The notes beneath the pieces were generated by a model. It was not told the origin of the DNA. It ran no database searches and saw nothing but the letters and a program-made list of their open reading frames with translations. From positions 372,001 to 436,000 of the forward strand of contig JAKMXF010000266.1 in the NCBI GenBank assembly GCA_024704765.1: 64,000 nucleotides of DNA. Reading direction: 5' to 3'. The stretch is from Oopsacas minuta. Taxonomy: Eukaryota; Porifera; Hexactinellida; Lyssacinosida; Leucopsacidae. The translations under genes and the position numbers were made by a program. This document shows positions 56,501-64,000 of the stretch, piece by piece. Position 1 is the first letter of the stretch. Every line of letters starts with the position of its first letter.

Positions 56501-59500
56501 TCACTCTGTTTCCAGAAGTTCCCGTTTATCGCGGTTATACTGTATTAACTAAGGCGTCACTTGAAATATCATAATTAAATTTCTAGTTAATGAAGCTATC
56601 ACACTCTTTTTAACAAAAGTGCAATAGATATCAATTAACTTGGGCGATTCATAACTTAGAGTGGAATGAAATTCAAATAATTATAGATTAGTTTAACAGA
56701 CCTTACAGTCTAGTATCAAACTTTACATCCAGTATCACACCGACTAATGTAATAATAACTTGCTTACTATTTATCTATTAACACACAAGTACAAATTCTA
56801 TATTGCAACTAGTTACTAAAATAATCATCTGTTAAAAGTATTTACCACATGCGTGTATGTGAGTATTTTCCAAGAAATTCGAGGAAATACATGACTAAAA
56901 TTGTGGATATGTTACTGGATTAATGTGTTCATTTTTGCACTTTTTCAACATACGAATATACTGTAAATATGCTCCATTGTACGTTAGCTAAGTGTTTGGC
57001 ATCAGTATTCTGCCCATTTGTAGATATCGTTTTATCTATGATAGAAGAGGCATTAAATGTTCCATTAACATAACACCTTGCTATATAGAGTGATTCTTAT
57101 CTATTCAGTGCCTAAGTTTGTTAATAGATTGAAAAGTTGTGCATTTGAATCTTATCGTGTTTTGTTGTAGAGTGATGAAAATAGCAGAAATTGAAGGTTT
57201 TGCCAATGCTTCTTCCAACCAGTATACTCCTCAGACGAATATAGGTAAGAATAAGTGTAATGCTAATCTATTTCTTTTCACGTCAAAGGGTGAATCCTTT
57301 CATTAATAAGTGATATCTTTCAAAGAAAAGTTGTAACTCATTTGTCTGAATATTTTAGCATATTCTTAACCTTTTGGGAAGTTGTAAATCAACTGTTGTT
57401 CTGTTAATCATTAATCAGCTGGGTTCCATATTTCTAGTCATTTCTTGAATTAATTTACACCTATTAAAAGGCTAATAAACTTGAAACTCTTATATCATCT
57501 GTGTTGACACATAGAAATTCCAACAAGTTATAGTGATTTGGAAATTTGATTATTGGATATTTCTATTTTTGGGTAATATAGAATTGATAACAAGCCTTTA
57601 ATGCTTTTACCATTTTAAAACTGTTTACATAATTAAAATATTTTACATTTAATAGTTTAAATATTATATTTTAAAAATTTTATCAAAGTCAATTATATTT
57701 TGAATTATACCTTGTAAGTCATAACAATTACAATGTAAAATTTATTTTCACGAATCATGACTTTATACTATCTGCATTAAATTGTCTACAGTCAACTATC
57801 GAAGCTCAAGGGGCAGCGATAATTACTTCAATATAACCCGATGGAATTTATGTTACTTTAACTTGGTTTGGGACCATGTGCATATTTCAATATATCCGTG
57901 TTCGATATAACGGGAGTTTACTGTATCTCATCTCTAATATAAAAATAATAATTATTAATATTATAATTTTCAACAGAATCAATGCAAAAACACATACAGT
58001 TTATCAAACAAGCAGCTCCAACTACAAATAACCCAATCTCCATTGAGAATACCGCTACTACTAAAACACACACACTTCTCCACGTCGATCCAACACACAC
58101 ATTCTCATACACAACCAGCAGTTCTCCTGAAGCACAAATAATAAACACAAACACACATTTTGTACATGATCAGTCTCCAATAGTAACAATGATACCCAAC
58201 GGTACTGGCTATGCAATTAATGCATTGCCTTCCAAACAAGGAAGTATATTCTTTCAAGGTAAGTGATGCATAATGGGGTCGACTGAGATAAATGAGAGGC
58301 GAACAACCCATTAGCTAGTTTGGTAATATACATGTTAAGTAATCTCTGTCTGTCGATAATAATCTCAGTAGCATTTCTCGAATTTTATTCAAAGAATTAT
58401 CTATCTAGAAATAAGGAATTGATCACTTCGAATACCTCCATAATTACTCGTTGAGTTGGTGCTAGGGCACTGATGGTATTTTGTGATGAACTTTCTATCA
58501 CACTATCTATTCATTGCCTAAAATTGTTGTTCCCAAAACATAACTTAATATTGACTAGCATTTGACCTTACTTAATTCACATTGATTAGAAATGATACAC
58601 TAATGATATAATAGAAACAGAATTGTGGTTATATTTTCGCCTTGAATTAATTTACACATGTTTTACATATGCGGTTTTATGTCACATGTCTAGACATTGG
58701 TTGAAAGATATTATCTATTCTATGAATTCGTGTTTGCACTAAATCTAATTAAAAATTATGTGTTTAATATTACTTTACTTATAGGTTCGCATCAAACACG
58801 GAAATCTCCTACACAGGAAGGTATTGAGACGAAAAAGCTTAGACTTGACAATTCTCCAGTTCAAATACATCCGCCGAGTTCTTTTATTAGTATTGCACAA
58901 CCAACGCAATTGCCTGTCCAGCTACCTCAAACTTTAGGTATTAAATATCACTTTATACTACATTACCTGAATTACTAGCCTGAAGTTTTTTCAAAAATTA
59001 CGTGACTAGCTTGATCATCGTAATGAGTGCTATTTTCTAATTATATGTTAAAATTATCCTAAACTGTGGCATCGTGCACACTGCATAAAGGGCAGAAATT
59101 GGTGCCGAGGGTATATTCTGGGCAAATTCTAAAATCATCTGCCACTTCCAAGGACTTCACCTCTGAAATCAAGACCTACGTTACATGTCCTCTGTTTATA
59201 TGAACTTTCCGCAAGGTTTTGTGATACCGTGCATTTATACGTTACAACTAATTCGAGTGAAAAAACTATGAATATATCAGAATGTGTATTATTGTCCAAG
59301 TCTAATACAGTTTTAGTGAATATTATACATGTGAAAATGTACAACTATTTTATTTGTGCTCATTAACTAGTTCATACAATATATTAGGCATCCAGAATTC
59401 AACAGGAAGTATCCAGATAATCGCGAATAGAAACACTTCATCAACTCAACAAATATCAGACTTACAGCCTATCTTCACTACAGCTCCACAACCTCCTGAC

Positions 59501-59911
59501 TGTATTGTCACTCATGATAATATTACTCGTAACAACACGAAAACACTTTCTGGCGTACAAATAATACAAAACAGACCACAAGGTCCAATTTTATCCTCCA
59601 ACCCCCATTTCACTACAAATCAACTTCAAACGACACAAATAATACAAAACAATGGTCATTTTTCTCCTACACAAATTCCTGATACAGCTAAATCTTCACA
59701 ATCAGATCTATCCAGTTGTCAGACAACATACTCACTCCCTAACGGAACTGGTTCATATGTGATGGCATATTTACCAATACTATTGCCTTGTAATAAAGAA
59801 GCCAACGGTACATCAAATGAATGTGCACCCAATAACATTCCAATCTTAGCTTCCCTACCAACGGGGGTTAACTTCCAAGCCTCTAGTATACCATCAGTTA
59901 TTCCCTCTTGA
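51400..59911 (+). CDS. T-box transcription factor, nine coding exons
   Basis: Model: 51400-51721, 52642-52903, 54615-54882, 55826-55972, 56304-56374, 57171-57244, 57977-58258, 58785-58937, 59388-59911. Each junction is GT-AG, frame is kept, and the total is 700 residues. The T-box spans about residues 169-350. It starts at NSDMWSQFDAYGTEMVLTKR and continues with RRMFPYIEVNIRSGLDLDKD, YIHSDSPQKGSFW, ISFRKLKLTN, ILLNTQHKYTPRLHIV and FVTVSTYKN, ending ITQLKVDNNPFAKHFR. These are the DNA-contacting and dimer segments of the family. It is divergent (STYKN instead of TAYQN, SFW instead of the usual H/QWM), so I do not assign Brachyury, Tbx2/3 or another class. The N-terminus is Ser-rich and acidic. 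The C-terminus is Thr/Gln/Asn-rich and likely an activation or repression region. Introns are 331-1711 bp, much longer than elsewhere in the window. Confidence 0.88.
51722..52641 (+). other. T-box intron 1 (coding)
   Basis: 920-bp GT-AG intron, AT-rich. Fragments near 52310-52345 (ATCACAATCCGCTTATCTCG) weakly resemble TIR-element interiors. No gene. Confidence 0.5.
52904..54614 (+). other. T-box intron 2 (coding), with an ATT microsatellite
   Basis: 1.7-kb intron splitting the T-box domain after its first strand. The only simple feature is the ATT tract at 53480-53508. Confidence 0.55.
53480..53508. repeat. (ATT)n microsatellite
   Basis: About nine to ten uninterrupted ATT units inside T-box intron 2. 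Confidence 0.9.
54883..55825 (+). other. T-box intron 3 (coding)
   Basis: 943-bp intron. Near its 5' end (about 54932-54962) ATTATGCGGAGTTGACTATA resembles one end of the TIR family. No second end is seen, so it is at most a fragment. Confidence 0.45.
56388..56542. mobile_element. TIR element (MITE candidate) in T-box intron 5
   Basis: The left end is CAATGTAACCTCCACAAACG. The right end on the other strand is CAGTATAACCGCGATAAACG. TA flanks both ends. It begins 13 bp after the splice donor at 56375 and is 155 bp long. Confidence 0.55.
57789..57923. mobile_element. TIR element (MITE candidate) in T-box intron 6, inverted orientation
   Basis: The left end is CAGTCAACTATCGAAGCTCA. The right end on the other strand is CAGTAAACTCCCGTTATATC. 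TA flanks at 57787-57788 and 57924-57925. The interior TTACTTTAACTTGGTTTGGGACCAT is related to the inverted interior of 47936-48112 and to 13259-13388. Confidence 0.7.
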
Positions 59912-60373
59912 AATCAACCGTCTCAGATTCCTTGATCACTCCTATATTAAACACCCCTCTTAATCCCATTATGTCTGTATACTAATTCTCATTTTCAACA
60001 TAGTCCTTTCTAAACAGAAGGGCGAGCTCTTATTTCTTTTCAGAGAAATACAGCTTATCGACAGAGAAAATTTCCATTTTCGCCTAGATTCAAGTTTTGA
60101 ATTCTACACGTAGCGATTTGTACTCACACTCACACACCTGTTGCATGCCCCCAGAGTTGCTTTAAATTTGTTTGCTTTGTTATTTCAAAGTTTAATGAAA
60201 TATGTAATATTATTCAATGCTTTTTAGTTAGCAACGATTACGCTTAATGGTATGTACCTTGATTGGTCCACTTCTAGTATTTCTCAGTACTATGGATTAT
60301 AGTGAGACATCGGAAAGTTTGAGTTTCTCTGCTATATATGCACAATATGGAGTTTTTGTAATATGTACATATA

Positions 60374-60473
60374 CAGTGAAACCTCTAATCAGGGAACAAT
60401 TCGGAGACTACTGAAAAGTGCTCCTATGAAGGTGTCCCTTGATATGCGGTGTTCCTTAATCAGAGGAGTTCCA
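60374..60473. mobile_element. TIR element, Tigger/pogo-like ends
   Basis: The left end is CAGTGAAACCTCTAATCAGG, preceded by TA. The right end on the other strand is TGGAACTCCTCTGATTAAGG, followed by TA. CAGTGAAACCTC ends are typical of pogo/Tigger-type elements. Length is 100 bp, and the ends are imperfect copies of each other. Confidence 0.6.
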
Positions 60474-60830
60474 TAATGGAAGTTTAGTGGACTTAAGTTT
60501 TTCTATATTCGCCCAATTAATTAAATTTCTCGCATCAAGGCAACGTACAAATTATACAAATTTGCATGATCTTATTAGTGTATGACAAACTCAAGATATC
60601 ATTTTATAGCAGGCATAGAAAATAGAAGGGTACCAAGTATGAAATAAACTAAAGAGTACAATTATTGGAAGTAAAAGGTGCATACAAGGTCAAGGGCAAG
60701 ATTGGAATAGCTACATTGTATGCTCGAGGTTCCGAGAAGCAAATATAATCCTTCCTTCATAATCTACTGATATTCCACTTGGTTTTATTAACTTTTTGCC
60801 GAGTCCACTCTCTGTCACGAGGAAACACAA

Positions 60831-61029
60831 ACGAGTGTGAAGTCACCAGTGGAATAGGAGCACAACTTAACACTTAGTAATTGTGCCAATTCTCAATCAT
60901 TGTTAGCTACAGTGTTTGTTTAGATGATGATTCGGCTGATTTTGTCTTCTTTGAGAATTGACACAATTTCTTAGTCTTAAGTTGTGCTCATATTTCAGTA
61001 CTGGAATTCGCTGCTGACTTCACACTCGT
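60831..61029. repeat. 199-bp long inverted repeat with a duplicated loop segment
   Basis: The left arm starts ACGAGTGTGAAGTCACCAGT and continues GGAGCACAACTTAA...AATTGTGCCAATTCTCAA. The right arm read on the other strand starts CACGAGTGTGAAGTCAGCAG and continues GAGCACAACTTAAG...AAATTGTGTCAATTCTCAAA. The loop at about 60899-60951 (GTTAGCTACAGTGTTTG and on) recurs with changes at 61419-61470. Confidence 0.7.
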
Positions 61030-61418
61030 GAAACACAACTGCAATTGTCATTATGGTCAGAAATATGAATATTACCAGCTCCATCAATGATGATACAGAA
61101 GGGTCTTATTCGATTGGTTACCCCAAGAATAATATTTCTTTCAAATGATTCATATACTTACTACAGAATATCAGATATGGGTATACCAATGCACGAAATG
61201 AAGGAATGGAATGAAAGGTCTAAGTTCAAACACTGAATTCTCAAAAGATTACTATCAATTTAAGGTATTTTGAAACAACAGCTGCTATATTGTGTCACAT
61301 ACACTTTATCCAGTTTTATACAAATACTAACTGGCCATCTTTTGATCGAATAAGAAAACGATATCAAAAGGACTGTTAAACACCTGAACTCAACTCCTTC
61401 CTAGATCAACAACGTGTT

Positions 61419-61470
61419 ATTGTTAGCTACAGAGTTTGTTTAGAGGAAATTCGGCTGATTTTGTCTTCTT
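61419..61470. repeat. Second copy of the 60899-60951 loop segment
   Basis: TTGTTAGCTACAGAGTTTGT, then TCGGCTGATTTTGTCTTCTT, nearly identical to the loop of the inverted repeat 500 bp upstream and in the same orientation. This points to a nested or tandemly rearranged element. Confidence 0.7.
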
Positions 61471-62326
61471 CAAACTGTGTTGTGAAATCATCTTGTTGTT
61501 TGGTACCTTCTTTTTGTTGAACATCATTTGTACTTTTCCAGTTTCTCCAAGTCTCTTCTTGAGCAGACTCGATAGGAGTATATCTTTTAATGATTTTTGA
61601 ATTGATATTTTCCAATACAATTTTCTGGCAAGATATGTGACACTCCTCTCGGGTATTTGCTAGAGAAAACGCTTGGAAAACTGGAAAAGTACCAATTTCT
61701 CCAACAATTAATCCCATTCCAATACTACATTCTTGTATGTAGTGCTAACAGTTTCGAATTTGCTTACCAATTCTCATATTGTCCATAAGAAGAACACTCT
61801 TATCCAGAACATCTTTGCCCTTATTCCCTTTCATTGTAGATAGCATTCTTCAGTTTCTCTGCCTTGCAAAACTTGTGTTTCAGGTATATTTCTTGCATTC
61901 TTACTTTCCATGCGTGATCAGGAGGTTCTCTGTGCAAATGTGATGGTCTTAGGGAGAGTGTGAATAAGATTGTGTATCTGCGTTTTTAATATTGCAGGAA
62001 AGAGATTACAAGAAGTGCTAATTTACGAACTTTCGACTATTTATAGTCTTCTCAGCTTGAGTATTTACTATTTAGTATGATTCCTTCCAAGGATGGGTCA
62101 TATGCTGTGAATTTTTTATTGAAGAATATTGATATGGGTCCCCAGGTTACCAAAAAGCAGGACAACTATGCTTTGACTCATGACACTAAAAATTCCGAAA
62201 AATCGGAATAGCTGATAAATACCGGAATTCCCAATAAAGTGCCGGTTTTTGCACTAAAAAGTGAAAAATATGCATGAATACGACATGACATGTATTTGTA
62301 GAAAATATACAAATATACTTAGTGTT

Positions 62327-62500
62327 CCAGAAATTATTGTCACAGAACTTTGTTTTATTATATGAAACAACAAAATTATGAATGAATTCAGTAAATTGAT
62401 TATGGAAGCTGTATTCGAACATTTTCATAATCAATAATAAATGAATTAATTCATAATTTTATTTTTACATCAAAACAAAGTTATTGACAATAATTTCCGG
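62327..62500. mobile_element. 174-bp near-perfect palindrome (MITE or hairpin RNA candidate)
   Basis: The left arm begins CCAGAAATTATTGTCACAGA. The other end read on the minus strand begins CCGGAAATTATTGTCAATAA. Pairing continues for about 75 bp through TTTGTTTT, AAATTATGAAT and TTGATTATG to a small loop near 62405-62425. The ends resemble Tc1-type termini. It lies 75 bp upstream of the POFUT2 ATG. Confidence 0.7.
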
Positions 62501-62575
62501 ATGCGTTATATTTCTACGTACAAACATGCGTACATTTATTGTAAATTCATATTTCCTAGTTCCTACTAGCTTATA

Positions 62576-63763
62576 ATGAAATTCCTTGTTATTCTAACGA
62601 CTCTCTTCTCTCTTATACAATTACATTCTACTGAGATCCCTCTAACAACTGCTAACTCATCTAGCACAAGATTCCTTACATATATGGTGAATCCTCCAGA
62701 AGGATTCAATCTCCGTAGAGATGTGTATGTACGTATTTCTACGTTGATACACAGACTGATAGAGAACGGGCAGAATTGGGTGCTTGTGTTACCCCCATGG
62801 CCTCACCTCTATCACTGGAAATCAGGTCGCCAAAATGGTCTCTCATGGTTACAGTTTTTTGACATTCAAAGTATGTCCAAATTCATTCCAGTTATCGACT
62901 GGATTGAATATCAGAAAATGAATGGGCCTGCCAAAATAGATAGAGTTTGGAAACTAGAAACCCCTGACTTCACAGTAGAAGGATATAAATTCGAGACTGA
63001 GTTCACTCCAATGTCTTGTGAAAACGAAAACACAGATTATACGTTATTCGGTTCATATCATGATCCTATAGCAGAGCTAGGTGTTTACACAATAGAATGC
63101 TATAAGGTTATGGGAAGTACTGATGTATTAGAAACACCATTATCATTAATACCAGAGGGAGAGTTTCTATTGATAGAACATTTTGAGATGATTATGCACT
63201 ATCAGTTTGCTGGAAAGTTATACTGGGCTGCTAGAGCATCCATGGTGTATGCTGAACATTTACGTAGTATTGGTGACGAGTTCATGCTAGAACAGTTTGA
63301 TTTTTCATCAGAGAATAGTTTAACAGGTGACTACCTATCAGTTCATTTACGTAGAGGTGATTATGTGTATGCTAGGCCAGATGAAATACCATCATTAGAT
63401 GGAGCTATACAACAGATAGAGGATAAGTTGAATAGTTTGAATTTGTCAAAAGTATTTCTTGCTTCAGACAGTTCACAGAAAGAATATGATTATATACAAT
63501 CTAAACTAGGTAGTCGTGTAGTGAGATATACACCAAAACGTGACGTCATATCAGTTTTAGGTGATGGTGGTATATCTATCATAGATCAATGGATAGCATT
63601 ACATGCAATGTATTTCATAGGAACTGCTGAATCTACTTTTACGTTTCGTATTTGTGAAGAGAGACAGTTGAAAGGAATTCCTGTAGATTCGACTTATAAC
63701 TGTTTATGTCCTGATACTAAACCAGATTGTATACAATTAATAAAATGGAATGTTGTTACTTAG
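62576..63763 (+). CDS. POFUT2: GDP-fucose protein O-fucosyltransferase 2
   Basis: 395 residues from ATG 62576, with a signal peptide (KFLVILTTLFSLIQLHS) as expected for an ER enzyme. The nucleotide-sugar and catalytic region opens with NPPEGFNLRRDVYVRISTLI near residue 38; the Glu in PPEGFN corresponds to the catalytic Glu of human POFUT2. WVLVLPPWPHLYHWKS follows. The fucosyltransferase peptide HLRRGDYVYARPDE is near residue 257, and TAESTFTFRICEER closes the fold. Cysteines near the C-terminus (CLCPDTKPDC) fit disulfides. The enzyme fucosylates Ser/Thr in folded thrombospondin type 1 repeats of secreted and surface proteins. Length is slightly below the human protein (429). No intron in the coding region. 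Confidence 0.93.
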   Translation: MKFLVILTTLFSLIQLHSTEIPLTTANSSSTRFLTYMVNPPEGFNLRRDVYVRISTLIHRLIENGQNWVLVLPPWPHLYHWKSGRQNGLSWLQFFDIQSMSKFIPVIDWIEYQKMNGPAKIDRVWKLETPDFTVEGYKFETEFTPMSCENENTDYTLFGSYHDPIAELGVYTIECYKVMGSTDVLETPLSLIPEGEFLLIEHFEMIMHYQFAGKLYWAARASMVYAEHLRSIGDEFMLEQFDFSSENSLTGDYLSVHLRRGDYVYARPDEIPSLDGAIQQIEDKLNSLNLSKVFLASDSSQKEYDYIQSKLGSRVVRYTPKRDVISVLGDGGISIIDQWIALHAMYFIGTAESTFTFRICEERQLKGIPVDSTYNCLCPDTKPDCIQLIKWNVVT

Positions 63764-64000
63764 TATTATTAAATGATGTATTTATTTTACTGATGAAACA
63801 GAGGATGAGATTGTTTAGCACCATATATGGTAGATAATTATGCTAGTATAGATTCCAAATCCTTACAATCAATCTACGACACAAATACTTATATTTTAGA
63901 AGGATTTTTATTATTTTAATTCATACTGATTAGAACATAGAAAACAGAGAATACATGTAATTATGGATTGATGGGTTTGTATAAGATAGGCTGTGCAGGT

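Larger units (their letters stand above)
59912..62575. other. Repeat-rich spacer between the T-box gene and POFUT2
   Basis: 2.7 kb with at least three distinct inverted-repeat structures (60374-60473, 60831-61029, 62327-62500) and a duplicated 50-bp segment (60899-60951 and 61419-61470). The minus-strand frames at 61423-61717 have protein-like composition, but I cannot match them to a family and regard them as decayed or chance. The T-box 3' UTR must lie in the first few hundred bases. Confidence 0.55.

Noticed and set aside
61423-61717. Overlapping minus-strand frames with somewhat protein-like sequence (QEETWRNWKSTNDVQQKE)
   Set aside because: I considered a decayed transposon gene, but no transposase or polymerase motif is visible, and adjacent sequence is interrupted by stops in all frames. 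Left as unexplained spacer.
1-64000. CRISPR arrays, prophage, bacterial defence systems, tRNA and rRNA genes
   Set aside because: No regularly spaced repeats, no bacterial gene signatures and no tRNA B-box/T-loop pairs with a plausible cloverleaf were seen by reading the sequence.

Overview
The window is nuclear DNA from an animal. It is AT-rich (roughly 35% GC by eye) and gene-dense. It carries spliced genes with GT-AG introns and metazoan families: a T-box transcription factor, a LYST-type BEACH protein, myosin VII, a PARP14-like macro/WWE/PARP protein, STK11IP, FAM76, ZNHIT2 and POFUT2. Sequence divergence and the compact layout point to a non-bilaterian or secondarily compacted lineage. 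A sponge, perhaps a glass sponge, is my best guess, but that is inference only. There is no bacterial or phage content, no CRISPR array and no tRNA or rRNA that I could recognise.

Layout. 0-3.3 kb: 3' part of an STK11IP-like gene that also carries a DEP-like domain. 3.9-10.1 kb: a six-exon PARP14-like ADP-ribosyltransferase. 10.4-13.9 kb: a ZCCHC8-like zinc-knuckle protein in about 15 small exons. 14.1-20.6 kb: single-exon myosin VII. 20.7-24.7 kb: a HerA/FtsK-like P-loop ATPase, POP4 (RNase P/MRP) and a short protein resembling an isolated talin-type FERM head. 25.4-30.2 kb: an unrecognised P/Q-rich coiled-coil protein, cytochrome b561 (minus strand), an S28 serine peptidase and a secreted Cys-rich PLA2-like protein. 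30.7-40.7 kb: a 3313-residue LYST homologue in one uninterrupted reading frame. 41.8-44.8 kb: ZNHIT2 and FAM76. 45.4-47.1 kb: a flavin monooxygenase (minus strand). 47.1-59.9 kb: a T-box gene with nine coding exons, long introns and a long 5' flank. 59.9-62.5 kb: repeat-rich spacer. 62.6-63.8 kb: POFUT2.

Two things stand out. First, gene structure is strongly bimodal: very long genes (LYST, myosin VII, STK11IP) have no introns in view, whereas the ZCCHC8-like and T-box genes are intron-rich. Second, introns and promoter-proximal spacers hold many short elements with terminal inverted repeats resembling CAGT(C/A)AACTCC...CGTTATA, usually flanked by TA. They look like a family of pogo/Tc1-type MITEs. 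A 52-bp hAT-like hairpin and two long palindromes add to this. The genes do not form an operon or one pathway. Several (LYST, the S28 peptidase, STK11IP, cytochrome b561) have relatives acting at lysosomes, but their adjacency is probably chance.

Exon boundaries are my own splice models. Each was checked for reading-frame continuity and GT/AG sites, but none has transcript support.
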